DNA of 64,000 bases from Stomorhina lunata (GCA_933228675.1 OW121740.1:157626691-157690690), one strand, 5' to 3'. Positions 1 to 10,913 are shown, counted from the first letter of the stretch. Notes: generated by a model not told the origin, from the letters alone. Numbers and translations: made by a program.

Positions 1-177
1 TTTCCTCCCTGATCCAGGTTTTCTTTCAATGCACAGGTTTTCCTTATACCGTCTGATGGCATTAGAAACCGTTCGAGGGTCAACTTTCAAATTTTTAGCT
101 ATTTTTTTAAAAGTCCATGACGGATTTTTTTGAAAAGTTTTAATTATATTTTCACGAACTTTTTTTTCGCAGTCCAT
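1..177 (-). CDS. Partial Tc1-like transposase, N-terminal DNA-binding part
   Basis: The minus-strand reading frame starts at the ATG ending at 177 and is open to the window edge. It encodes MDCEKKVRENIIKTFQKNP and the following residues, matching the N-terminus of the transposase at 32150. The segment is a helix-turn-helix of the paired-like type (a TLKKIAKNLKVDPRTVSNAI region near residues 20-40), which in Tc1 elements binds the terminal repeats. No stop is visible in the part present. Whether the full gene is intact cannot be judged. Confidence 0.75.
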   Translation of the reverse strand, partial: MDCEKKVRENIIKTFQKNPSWTFKKIAKNLKVDPRTVSNAIRRYKENLCIERKPGSGRK

Positions 178-332
178 TTTGATTAAAATAACTATTGAAA
201 TTTAATAATTTCTAAAATAATAGTATCTGACATTTCTATAGAAACTAACTTGATCAAAAAATAAATTATTTCTTGCACTATGGATAAATTTTGTCTAAAA
301 TAGTAAATGCATATTTTTTTTAGAACACTCTT
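1..332 (-). mobile_element. 5' end of a DD37E Tc1-like element, cut by the window edge
   Basis: This is a near-identical reverse-complement copy of the left end of the complete Tc1-like element at 32004-33262. It contains the terminal inverted repeat (AAAGAGTGTTCTA on the minus strand), the 5' untranslated part and the first 59 codons of the transposase. It ends at a TA dinucleotide at 333-334, the usual target for this superfamily. Only a few substitutions and a short indel are visible between the copies, so the family moved fairly recently. The rest of the element lies outside the window. Confidence 0.88.
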
Positions 333-379
333 TATAACTCTTAAGATAAATTCATATGACTACTAAAACTTTGCACAGA

Positions 380-632
380 TAAATATTTTGCATATATAAA
401 CCAATAACTAAAATTTGGTAACAATCGGTCCACAATTGACCCTAGCTCCCATATAAGGACCTTTGGCGGAAATGACATAAATATAGAAATTTTGAAAAAT
501 AACACATAGTATATGTATGTTTGTCTCAAAGACACAAGGAAAACTTGTTAAATTATTGGTTCATATTTTACCTTAGCAGTGAAGGGTATAATAAAGTCGG
601 GCTTGACCGACTATAGCTTTTCTTACTTGTTT
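380..632 (+). mobile_element. 3' half of a DINE-1/mini-me-like element
   Basis: The segment shares phrases with the full copies at 9775-10518 and 50551-51358 (ATCGGTCCACAATTGACC, AGCTCCCATATAAG). It ends with the family's 3' signature: a subterminal GTGAAGGGTAT, a hairpin with GTCGG and CCGAC stems at 596-611, and CTTACTTGTTT. The 5' half is missing. The Tc1-like element at 1-332 ends about 50 bases before it. Confidence 0.7.
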
Positions 633-1340
633 TATTAAATTTAGTTCTGGACAAAAATAGAGAGGTCAATCATTTTTTACCGCTTTACACTACCATGAGT
701 ATTACGTAAGATTAGAAGAATGTGATAGTTTGATAAACAGACTAATTTTGACTATCCTCCTTGATACTTTACACTATTCCCTTGATATTGAACGACAAAA
801 AAACATCCAGTCTAAAGACCCCCCTTCATATATTTTAATGACTTTCTGTGGTGGTTTCTTTATTTAGACTCAATTAATGACCCGTCTAGATTTGAATTTA
901 GATTTGTAATATTATTTATTTGCAACGGTATTTATTTTACTTAGTATTTAAAGTGAGACACTTAATGCATTTATATGCTTATATCTAATATAAAGATGAT
1001 AATCTTATTTTATACTTTGTAGAGAAAATTTCAAATGACGTCAAACAAGTTAATGATTGTCACAATAAATTTATTAATGCATTTCCTTGGCCAAAGTTAT
1101 TAAGTTTTTAATTGATTTTATTTTTTTAACGAAAAATGAAAACCTTTTTCATCTTTTAGTAAAAGGATTCAGATTTAGTCGTAAGTGTCCAATTTTATGT
1201 TTTGGATCCTAAATGATTGCAATTTTTTTACTAGGGCCTTTCGAAAGGTTCTTTTATTAGAGTTAGTGTGAGAAATGTGGTATAGGCTGGTTGTTGTTGT
1301 TGTTGTAAGAGGGTGACCTGCATTCATAAATATGACAAGC
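633..1340. other. AT-rich stretch without recognised feature
   Basis: No open frame with coding character, no RNA gene and no repeat end was recognised. A short GTT microsatellite (five units) lies near 1289-1305. Confidence 0.5.
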
Positions 1341-1361
1341 TTATATTCTAAATGAGCAATA

Positions 1362-1400
<39 letters not shown>

Positions 1401-2846
1401 GCTATCTCGAAAACGGCTCTAACGATTTTGATAAAATTTGGACAGTGGGTATCTTTTTTGATGTATAGGTCGAAGAAGAAGGGACTTTTGGAACTTTTAC
1501 CTCTAAGAGGGTAAAAACGGGTAAAAAGGGGAAAAAATCTAAAACGCTATGTCTCCTAAAGTAATAGGTATAGAAACAAAATTAAAATTACGTTTTAAAC
1601 AGCTTTGAAAATAAGCGGACAGGTGTTTGGTACTTTTTTGAAACTATGTCCGATAGGGGGTAAAAAAGGGTGATAATAGTTTTTTTGGCACCTTTTTAAC
1701 CCACTCTTATATTTTAAACTAAAGAATATAGAAAGAAACTTGGTACTGCAATCAATAGATGTAAAAAAAACATGAAACACGTATTTGGTACTTTTTTGAT
1801 TTTGGAGCCAAAATGGGTAAAAAAGGGATAAAATGATAACTTAACATCTCCAAAGTAATATGAATAGGAACATTATACATTATGTTAAATGCGTTTTAAA
1901 AAAATGTACCGAATTCAATTGGCACCAAAAAAGTACCAAATATACATATGGAACTTTTAGAAATTAGGGAATAAAAAGGGGGAAAAATTAGTATTATTTT
2001 AAACAAATGAATGTTTGTCTGTATGTATGTTCTTTATAGAATAGTAAACTGTGAATTTGATTGTGTTATGCTCTTTAGCGAAGATGTTGCGGATAAGCCG
2101 GCGAAGGTTTTAAAGTTGATAAGACTAAATTCCGACAGATGGCGCCAATGAAAATTACTAAAAATTAATTGATCATGCTATGATCTTTAGCAAAGTTGTA
2201 GCGCATGAGCAGACGAAGGCTTTTTAGTTGGTATAAATAATTTCCGACAGGTGGCGCTACAGAAACTTACTCAAAGTCAATTTAATCGTAATCTGAACAT
2301 TTAATCATGCTACAATCTTTAGCAAAGTTGTTGCACATGAGCCGACGAAGGTTTCTTAGTTGGTATGAAGAAATTTCGACAGGTGGCGCTACTGAAATTT
2401 ACTCAAAGTCAATTTAATCGTATGCTGTACATTTAATCATGCTATAATCTTCAGCAAAGTTGTTACGGATAAGCCGAAGAAGGTTTATGAATTGGAATAA
2501 GCAAAGTTCGACAGGTGGCGCCACAGAAAACTACTCAAAATGAATTAAATCGTAAACTGTGCATTTGATCAGACTATAATCTTTAGCAAAGTTGTTGCGC
2601 ATGAGTCGACAGAGGTTTCTGTTGATATGAATAATTTCCAAAATTATTCAAAATTAGTTAAACTGTAAACTATGCAAACTATGTGTTGGTCGGACAAAAT
2701 AAATCAAATAATTCAAAATTAACTGAATATTTCTAAATTTCTAAATTTATTTTAGCACTTTATAATATAAAATATATAAAAACTTTAAAATTTTCCTCAA
2801 AATGCTTATCATAAAGCTCCGAGCAAGGCTCGGTCTACCAGGTACT
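1341..2846 (+). mobile_element. Helitron-like rolling-circle element, copy 1
   Basis: The 5' end holds GAGCAATAATTG, a (TA)n run and then AATGGCTATCTCGAAAACGG, a phrase typical of insect Helitron 5' ends. The 3' end has a perfect hairpin, CCGAGC-AAG-GCTCGG, at 2819-2833, followed 12 bases later by CCAGGTACT. The same two ends occur in copies at 44281-45450 (+) and 34104-37920 (-). There is no Rep/helicase reading frame, so it is nonautonomous. The interior has a GGTAAAAAAGGG-rich part (about 1480-2000) and a tandem part (2080-2690). The terminal tetranucleotide reads GTAC rather than the usual CTRR. Confidence 0.72.
2080..2690 (+). repeat. Tandem repeat of about 110-130 bp inside the Helitron-like element
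   Basis: About five degenerate units each carry, in order, a GATCTTTAGCAAAGTTG motif, a GCGCATGAGCCGACGAAGG motif and a GGTGGCGCCACTG motif with the palindrome GTGGCGCCAC or a derivative. Units sit near 2138, 2250, 2382 and 2513. The same array appears with different unit numbers in the other copies (three clear cores at 44.85-45.2 kb, four at 34.4-35.0 kb, two at 36.95-37.25 kb). Confidence 0.75.
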
Positions 2847-2889
2847 ATGTCATTAATGTTCTCCAAAATCAGCGGACACCTCTAAATCC

Positions 2890-3715
2890 TGTCCCAAATG
2901 ACGAGCGGCATCAGTAGGGTTAGTTCATAGAAAATCTGGAGTTACGAAGGTCGAGTTTGCTGTGCATTGGAGGAGGTGTTGGGTATTGTGTGGACTTTCT
3001 CCACAAGCTGGGCAGGTGTTGGGATTAATTCTGGAACAGTATGAATTAACCGCTCTGGTATAGCAGGTTAGTCATCCGCCTATCATACTAGAGGTCGCAA
3101 GTTCGATCCCCGGCCAGATTCACTTGAAAAAAATTAATGTTCAAAAAAGTGGCGTTTTACCTCATAACTCAGCTAGCCACTGGTTATTGAGTATTAGGCT
3201 ATGTAAAACTTCTCTTCGGAGCCGGAGTTAAAACGTAGGTCGCTTTCAATTAGTCTAAAAAAAATCGGATACAGCCCATTGTCTAAGAGAAGTACCTCTA
3301 CCCTTCCAATTGGAATGCTGTCGGGGAATTATATATAGCACGAATTAAGTCGACCATAATATCTTGATCTTAGTTGTGCCAGTAAGTGGGGGACGGCCAC
3401 CAAGTATAACATTCAATTGGTATCTAGCTAATTTTGTTGTTACCATGCTTTTGTGAATGTCTTCCAGAGCTGCTTTGTATGAGGTGATATTGAGTGGCTG
3501 GGTGGTATGCTGTCTAATATCATTCTCATAGTAACGAAGGTCCTTTCAACATGTCGTGGAGGGGGATCTAATTCCTTTAGATGCTGGTTCGGATGATCTG
3601 TCCTATGACATTGCAAAAGGAATTGCCTAGTTAGCATTTGGTTATGTTCCTTAAGTGGTAGGACCTTCGCCTCCTCATGTAGATGGCTTTCTGAGGACAT
3701 TTTTAGGCAGCCTGT
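2890..3715 (-). pseudogene. Jockey-type non-LTR retrotransposon, broken C-terminal part of the polymerase ORF
   Basis: Reading on the minus strand, 3440-3700 encodes a segment with HEEAKVLPLKEHNQMLTRQF and HRTDHPNQHLKELDPPP, the arrangement seen just after the reverse transcriptase domain of Jockey and related elements. After the SINE insertion the same strand gives CPACGESPHNTQHLLQC at about 2945-3010, the C-terminal CxxC...H...C module of these ORFs, followed by FVTPDF, a stop and a TNPTDAARHLGQDLE remnant. The fragment lacks the endonuclease and most of the reverse transcriptase, carries stops and frameshifts, and is a dead 5'-truncated copy. Clade assignment rests on motif order and is less certain than the non-LTR call. 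Confidence 0.72.
3050..3341 (+). mobile_element. tRNA-derived SINE, copy 1
   Basis: The head shows an RNA polymerase III A box (TGGTATAGCAGG) and a B box (AAGTTCGATCCC) about 45 bases later. The tail ends in TGTCGGGGAATT and a short TATA run. It lies inside the Jockey-type fragment and is flanked by a direct repeat, GAATTAA, at 3043-3049 and 3342-3348, as expected for LINE-driven insertion. The anticodon-arm region (CCTAGCAT in the best copies) resembles tRNA-Ala(AGC). The same family occurs at 5546-5862, 4580-4742 (-) and about 47120-47420. Confidence 0.85.
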
Positions 3716-4579
3716 GGTGAAGAGCCAAACTTAAAAAAATTGCATTTCAAAGAAATTGGTTATTTCTTGTGGACTTTTTAAAATTGATCCTTATCTGAAA
3801 TTATGGAACAATGGGCAATTTTACTAAATTTCAATTTTATAAATTTCATTACTAAATTTCATACATGGGCATACTGCATTACTTTTTTACTGCAGTAAGC
3901 GTTTCAGTAATCAGTAAATGTTTACTGATTACTGAAACAAAAAATCAGTATTCAGTAAATTTTACTGATTACTGAAAAAATAAATCAGTATTCAGTAAAT
4001 TTTACTGAATACTGAAAACTTTTTTCAGTATTCAGTAAATTTTACTGATTACTGAAGAAAAATTTCAGTAATCAGTAAAATTTACTGATTACTGAAAAAA
4101 ATGTTCAGTATTCAGTAAATTTTACTGATTACTGAAAAAAAATTTCAGTATTCAGTAAATTTTACTGATTACTGCAAATAAATTCAGTAGTCAGTAAATT
4201 TTACTGATTACTGCAAATAAATTCAGTAATCAGTATATTTTACTGCTTAATGATTAGATTGCAGTATTTAGAGTTTTTCAGCAAAAATTAAAAACAAAAA
4301 CTTTTTTATTTTAACACAGAAATGTCATTGTAGACAAGCACTTAGTAAGTAATGGTGCTACAAAAAGCTCATCTATGCTACTTGCCTTATTAAATTACAA
4401 ATAGGGAGTAAAATAACCCAGCTAAACTTTTGATTACCATGTTATAAGATAAACAGCTAAAATTCTGAATAGGAACTACTTACTCATTAGCTGTTTAAAT
4501 CGTTACATTAACATGGTGATGTCATTGGAGGTAAGTATTTACCAATTGCAGAAAATTAGGGACTTGAGTACATACATAG

Positions 4580-4742
4580 AAAATTCCCACGACATTACAA
4601 TTGGAACAAGGGGTACTTCTCTCAGACAATGAACTGCATCCGATTCTATTTTTAGACTTAGACATTGAAAGGAAGCTACGTTTTTACTCCGGTTCTATAG
4701 GCTAATACTGGTGTGGCCGGGGATCGAACTTGGGACCTCTGT
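4580..4742 (-). mobile_element. Truncated SINE copy in the foldback middle
   Basis: On the minus strand this copy begins at the B box (CAAGTTCGATCCCCGGCCA), lacks the A-box side, has an internal deletion and ends at the family tail close to AATTGTAATGTCGTGGGAATT written in reverse at 4581-4602. It is 5' truncated and diverged, so it is older than the copies with visible target duplications. Confidence 0.75.
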
Positions 4743-5545
4743 TTGTTTGCAGAAGGGAGTTTATGACCTTTTTTGGTATCTAAACACGTTCAGATTATGC
4801 TGGTTCACAAAAGTTGTTTAGTTTTACGGTGGCTATAATTTTACAAAATATTGCGTGTGAAAAATCAGGATTTCCAAAAAGTTATGATAAAAATTTTTTT
4901 CTTAAACGTTTTTAAAAAATACATCATAAAATTTTATTAAGAAATATTTAACATGCTCTTGGCTACATTTTTCCTAACATAGTTAAGCGATATTTTTAAG
5001 TGCTGATTTTTTTGGCATCATGCTAATATTGGTAAACTTTGGTGGCCCATAAAAAAAAGGTCACTAAACTAGACAAACTGAGTATAGGGTTTTACTGCAA
5101 TTCGATAGTAGAATAGAACTCATATAGTCACGGCCTTGCACTTTTCAAAATATGTTCATTTGTTGTGTAGTTTAGTTCTTGCTTTTTTAATTATATAATC
5201 AAAACCACCGGATACTGCATTCAATAATCAGTATTACTGATTATTTTTTCAGTATTCAGTAAAATTTACTGATTACTGAAATTATTTTCAGTAATCAGTA
5301 AAATTTACTGAATACTGAAATTTTTTTTCAGTAATCAGTAAAATTTACTGAATACTGAATTTTTTTTTCAGTAATCAGTAAAATTTACTGAATACTGAAA
5401 ATTTTTTTCAGTAATCAGTAAAATTTACTGATTACTGAAAATTTTTTTCAGTAATCAGTAAAATTTACTGAATACTGAAAATTTTTTTCAGTAATCAGTA
5501 AAATTTACTGAATACTGATTTTTTCTTTCAGTAATCAGTAAAGGA

Positions 5546-5862
5546 GTGAACCGCCGTGGTATAGCAGGTTAGTCATCCGCCTAGCATACCAGAGGCCCAA
5601 GTTCGATCCCTGGCCAGACTCACTTGAAAAAATAAAATTTTCAAAAAAGCGGCGGTTCACCTCATAACTCAGCTAGCCACTGGTTATTGAGTATTAGGCT
5701 ATGTAAAACTTCTCTAACTTATGCATTTGCCGTTCGGAGCCGGCGTTAAAACGTAGGTCCCTTTCAATGAGTATAAAAATAGAATCGGATGCAGTCCATT
5801 GTCTGAGAGAAGTACCCCTTGTTTCAATTGGAATGTTGTCGGGGAATTATATATATATATAT
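5546..5862 (+). mobile_element. tRNA-derived SINE, copy 2, in the right foldback arm
   Basis: This full-length copy has A box TGGTATAGCAGG, B box AAGTTCGATCCC and a (TA)n tail. It has a perfect 13-base target duplication, AATCAGTAAAGGA, at 5533-5545 and 5863-5875. The duplicated target is a foldback repeat unit, so the SINE inserted after the foldback arm existed. Confidence 0.9.
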
Positions 5863-5933
5863 AATCAGTAAAGGAAAAAAAAATACTGAAAAAGTACTGG
5901 TACTGCAAAGTGCCCATCTATGCTAAATTTCAT

Positions 5934-6960
5934 CAAATTATTTTGATTAAAAATACAATAATATTCATATGCATAAGTAAATGTTCATTGTTTCTTAATT
6001 TTTTTTTACCTAATATTAACATGCACCGTTTTTGAAAATAAAATAAACAAACTCAAAAATATCAGAAATACAACGCCATTTTATTTATGTTCCACATGTG
6101 GATGATATCCACATTTGAAAAACCTTTGAGAATGAGGTTTGATAAAGATTTGAGAATAAAGGCATTTCTCAATTTGAGAATAAAGTCCCCTTTTTGTAGA
6201 GAACGCTATTATTCTCAAATCAGTATCAAACGTTTGACCTTTGAAAAAAGATTTATTATCAAATCAACCTTAATTTGAGAATAAACCTTTTGTCTTAATG
6301 GGTGTAAAGTCTTGCTTGACCGAGTATAGCTTTTCTTACTTGTTTTTCATTGTGTGTATTTTATAGTGTCAACTTTTAAATCGTGAGTGTTTGTAATGTC
6401 CATGTCGAGTCTAAATTTCAGTCTTGGGTCTAAGCAGATTTTAGTTTTATAGATAAAATTTTCTTATACATAACATAACATTTTGTCGTACTGTGTTAAA
6501 TTTTTTTTAGTTAGAACAAATAACATTTCTTCAAAAGAAAAAAAAAAACGAAAAGTCAACAAAACAACAACCATTAAGAAAACCTTAAAAAAAATAGTCA
6601 GCGAAAACGGAAACTAAACAATCAGTCAAGCAGATGTCAGTTATGATTGAACAGTTGTCAAATTCAAAATTCCCCCAAAAAAACACATGCACAAAAATAC
6701 ACGAGTGTGAAAATAGGAATAAAAGTATATTTGTACAATGTTTAGACATTTTTCGTTCAGTCGTCCTTTGAGTATTGAAATTGTTTGATGAGCTGACTTT
6801 CAGCTTTTGCTTATAGTCCCCATATTTTTATTTCCGTTTTGTGTTATCTAAATATTGTTTGTCTTTTTTTATAGTGTCCAGTATGGGAATTAGTTGATTA
6901 TTGTTTATCTTAACACACCTGTGAATATCCAGTGAATATCAAATATGAATTTTGAAATAA
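5934..6960. other. AT-rich stretch with a DINE-like 3' remnant
   Basis: A short tail with GGGTGTAAAGTC, TTGCTTGACCGAGTATAGC and CTTACTTGTTT at about 6298-6345 is the eroded 3' end of the DINE-like family. Several TTTGAGAATAAA words are scattered over 6125-6290 in both orientations. Nothing else was recognised. Confidence 0.45.
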
Positions 6961-6965
6961 TATTT

Positions 6966-7102
6966 TTATACCCTTCACCAATAGGTGAAAGGGTATTATA
7001 AGTTTGTGATTCCGTTTGTAATTTTTTTATTAGTGATCGTAGACCCCATAAAAATTATACCGATTGACTCAGAATCGGGAGGAGAATCGATTAAGCGATG
7101 TC

Positions 7103-7133
<31 letters not shown>

Positions 7134-9492
7134 CTGTTGAAAGTTTCTGAAGCCCCTGGAGGATGGACTTAAATAAATTATATATCAGATTTTAGGAAAT
7201 TCTCCCGCAATGAACGCTATTAAATTTCATTAAAATCGGTTTATAAACACCGAAAATATCGAAAAAATACCAAAAATTAGACGAAAATTTTAAAATTTTT
7301 GATTGAAACACACTTTTAAATAACAAGATAAAAAAGATACTCCTGGTGTACATGTGAAAATATGTTATATATCAGATTGTAGGAAATAGTTTCCCAAAGC
7401 ACTCTGTAAAATTTTATCAAAATCGGTCCATAAACAACTGAGATATCGCCAAAACACTGAATTTAATGTATCGCAAATTGCCCAAAGTTCGCATTAGAGA
7501 ATGTTTGTTGAAAAAATGAAATGCAGAAATAGGAAAAACCATCCTCCTTTAGCACGAATTTTATATCAGATTTTAGGAAATTCCCCCGCCAAGCTCGTTA
7601 TTAAATTTTATCAGAAGCGGTCCATAAACAATTGAGATATCGTCATAACACTACATTTGATGTACAGCAAATTGCCCAAAGTACGTGTCTAAGAAATTTT
7701 GTTTACATTTTGTAAGTATTGTTTTAGCGATATCTCAGGTGTTTATGGACCGATTGTGATGAAATTTGACATCGTTCTTTGTGTGAGGATTTTCTAAAAT
7801 CTATACTCCACAAATCTGATTACCAATACCATTCAAATTGTACCGATCAACTCAGAATCGGCAGGAGAATCGATTTCGCGACCTCCGTCCGTCCGTCTGT
7901 TTGTCTGTCTGTCCGTCCGTCTGTTTGTTTGTCCGTCCGTCCGTCTGTTTTTTTGTCCGTCCGTCTACCTGTCTGTAATTTTTTCAGTTGTAGTCAAGTT
8001 TTTGGAGCTCCTGATTTGTCGATATCTCAGGTGTTTATTTTGATGAAATTTAATAGCGTCCTTCGCAGGGGATTACCTAAATCCTGATGCATTCGGTAAT
8101 TTGTGGTAGATATAATTTAGCGTTTAAGCGATGGTGTTTTAATCGACAATGATAAAATTCAGGGTGGGACAATATCCTAAAATTTTGTGTAAAATCCAGG
8201 AGCTCCACAAATCTGATTTTAGCATTAATCTTAATTTTGTGTCTGACTTTTGAACACTATGATAACATTTGGGAATGTATTATATATCAAATTATAGGTA
8301 ATCTTCCTAGGAAGTACAAAAATGCAGCTAATTACATGATATCCGTTCAAAACCTACATATGTATGTAAGTATCTCACATATCAACGAAAATTTAAATTT
8401 TTTAATTGCAATTGGGAGAAATCCGTTCACGTTTGACAATTGATCCCGTATAACTTCGCCTAAGATACGATGATGACATTTAGTATTAAGACGTTGTACA
8501 ATATTGATATTCAGGGCGATAGCGCCTAAAATAAACTTTCTAGAGGGACAACATTTGACAAAAGTATTTCTGATCTCTTGAAAAGTTCGATATTGAAAAT
8601 GGGCGAGCTCTATTCACATTTAGTGAAATCTCCCATATAAACCCGACCGGGAATCGATTTAATGCTGATAAATTAAATCACATTAAAATTGCACAAAGAA
8701 CTAGAGCAAAACTTTCCAAACATCCATCGGACAAATCGAAAGAACTATACATCCCAAATATTATTGATGAAGTGTTCATTTTAATTAATTAACTAACTTC
8801 AAATTAATAAGTAAACTTTTCCGACAAAGCTGATAACCATCCATTCAAAAGCTATATATTTCACGTATGTATCTAAAACTAAGAGTGTATACCCTATAAT
8901 TTGAAGGCTTATCATTGTTAAAGCTTTGACCTAAATCAGTCCGCTAACTTCAGAGTTTTACTTAACTAATCAAGAACTTTTACTAGTTGGATAATTCGTA
9001 CGAATTAAAGTGCACAACCCTCACTGGACACTGTGTTTTTGGGTTGCATGCCAGAATACTTAAACTTCATCAAATCGATGTGCTATTGCAAATGTAAGGG
9101 CATCTACATTTTGAAGCATCTTTTCTGCATGGTTTATCTGGTCTATCGAACTTTATTAAATGTTCGTAAAATATGTTTCTATGACTTAAATATGCATTCT
9201 CTATTTGTAGTCTAGTAATCATTATCTTTCACAAAGGGACCACTTTAGAACCCAAGTGAAGCTTCCCTAGACATCAGCCACCTGCCCAACCTAACCTTTG
9301 GGTGCATAACTATTCTAGATGATGACGCCACCGAAAAGCTTTTCTTTTTCCGACTCTTAATTTTAAAGACTCTTTGCATATAATACTAGTATAACCAAAT
9401 TTTGCTAGGAATTACATTAAGTACTTTTGCAACGCCATTGGTGAAGGGTATCCAAGATTCGGCAAAGCCGAATATACCACTCTTACTTGTTC
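6966..9492 (+). mobile_element. Long DINE-1/mini-me-like element, second hairpin type
   Basis: It starts with TATACCCTTCACC and contains a CTCAGAATCGGGAGGAGAAT core next to GTCY microsatellites (7088-7137 and 7877-7975). The interior repeats phrases such as AAATCGGTCCATAAACAA and GAGATATCG. The 3' side has the inverted match GGTGAAGGGTAT, then a hairpin ATTCGGC-AAA-GCCGAAT at 9457-9473 and the terminus CTTACTTGTTC. The length of 2.5 kb suggests internal duplication or nested insertions. Short open frames in it are not gene-like. Confidence 0.6.
7877..7975 (+). repeat. GTCY microsatellite
   Basis: The stretch is a run of GTCC, GTCT and GTTT tetranucleotides following GAGAATCGATTTCGCGACC. The combination of a conserved core and adjoining GTCY repeats is the pattern described for mini-me elements of Diptera. 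A shorter GTCY run of the same kind lies at 7088-7137. Confidence 0.8.
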
Positions 9493-9774
9493 TATATGAA
9501 ATTGCCAGAATAATCCGTTCCACTTTGCTGAAACGTTTATTGAAATATAAAAGTGCTTTTTCGAATACTATAAAAAGTATTTTTTTTAATGAATATTTGA
9601 TACTAAATTTTGACATTTCGAAGAAACTAGAAAACTAGTGAAAATAGCAATTATTTAAAATTACTAAAAAATCTAAATTTTGTAAGCTTTCGTCGTTCTA
9701 AATAACTTTAAAATACTTCTTATATTTCATTCCTGCTTCCTAATTCTATTGCTCCAATTACATACATTCTTTTT

Positions 9775-10518
9775 TTATACCCTTCACCACCATAGGAAAG
9801 GAAAGGGTATTATAAGTTTGTGCTGATGTATGTAACGCATAGAAATATTTGTGTTAGACCCATCTTTTAGAGTCGATTTTGCGATGTCCGTCCGTCCGTC
9901 CGTCTGGCTGGCTGGCTGGCTGGCTGGACCCCCATGTAAACCTTGTAATTAAACTACAGGTCGCAATTCTAAAGATAATAGGACCATGGCTATTGAAATT
10001 CGTCAAAATCGGTCCATTATTTATGGTACCTCCCATAGGTCTCACTTCCCGGAATTGATATATTGGCCACAAAAATCAATATTTTTTCATGGAATTTAAA
10101 ACAAATACCGCTTATGTTAACTTAAATCACTGTACCAATTTTCGTTTCGGTCCACATTTGACCAAGCTACCATACAAATTCTTGTCTCAAAACGCAATAA
10201 ATGAGACAAAATTCACTACAACGCTCGTAAATCCGAAGATAATGACAATTTTAAGTTTATTTTTTGCATACATAATTTGTAGCAACTGTAATCAATTTGC
10301 CAAATTTCATAATAATCGGTCCACATTTGACCCTAGCTCTCATATAAGTCCAAATGGCAGAAACAGGCTAAATGTATTAGTTTTGAGAATATGTTTGTAT
10401 GATGACAAAATTTAGCAAATAATTGTCTTTATACAGGAAAAAGAACACCTTTGACCTTAGTGGTGTAGGGTATCGTGTGGTCGGGCTTGACCGACTATAG
10501 CACTTTCTTACTTGTTTG
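9775..10518 (+). mobile_element. DINE-1/mini-me-like element
   Basis: The copy runs from TATACCCTTCACCACC through a GTCC/GGCT tetranucleotide run (9886-9926) to the hairpin at 10480-10495 (GTCGG and CCGAC stems around GCTTGA) and CTTACTTGTTT. The 3' subterminal word GTGGTGTAGGGTAT is close to the reverse complement of the 5' end. No coding capacity is evident. Confidence 0.72.
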
Positions 10519-10913
10519 ACCTTATTTCATGTTTTTTGTATACATTTGTATGTATAACTTAAATGTATAAGATTGTAAACATGTATTTGTAATGTTTTTG
10601 AAGTATTTGTGTAATTTTCCCTTCGTATTGGGGTTTTGTTGTGAACGTGAAAGGCTTTTATACAATTTCTGAATTGACTATTAGTTTTCCTTTGCCCATC
10701 CCCAGGTCTCCTTTAGTTCTTAGCCATTTGTGTTTATGGCCTGTTTGGGTTGTCGGTTTCCGAACACACACAATATAATGGTGAACTTAATTATGACCCA
10801 CTAACTGTTGGCTTTATATTGTGGTAACTTTAATTGACAATTGAAAAGACAATTAAAGAAAACTAGTTGGCGCTTATAAGATTATGGTCGAATCTTAGGG
10901 ACCCTAGTTTTTA
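10519..10913. other. No recognised feature
   Basis: AT-rich sequence with scattered TATGTATAA words. Nothing gene-like was seen on either strand. Confidence 0.5.

Larger units (their letters stand above)
3863..5922. mobile_element. Foldback-type element with arms of palindromic 40-bp repeats
   Basis: Two arrays (about 3868-4265 and 5216-5545) of a 40-bp unit built on CAGTAATCAGTAAA and its complement TTTACTGATTACTG flank a roughly 950-bp middle. The outer ends are inverted: ATGGGCATACTGCA near 3864 matches, in reverse complement, TGCAAAGTGCCCAT ending about 5918. The same 11 bases, CTAAATTTCAT, lie at 3852-3862 and 5923-5933 and may be the target duplication, although similar words are common nearby. 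Arms of short repeats in inverted orientation are the hallmark of Foldback/FB-like elements. No transposase frame is visible in the middle. Confidence 0.68.

Noticed and set aside
3050..3120. tRNA gene at the head of the SINE copies (also 5546, 47120)
   Set aside because: The A and B boxes are real but the cloverleaf arms do not pair properly and each head continues into a shared 300-bp repeat body with target duplications.
7779..8087. 102-codon frame with SVRPSVCLSVRPSVCLS
   Set aside because: It is the translation of the GTCY microsatellite inside a DINE/mini-me-like element.
9240..9300. CACCTGCCCAACCTAACCT as the 3' end of an I- or Jockey-like element
   Set aside because: The phrase is suggestive but too short, and no coding remnant lies upstream.
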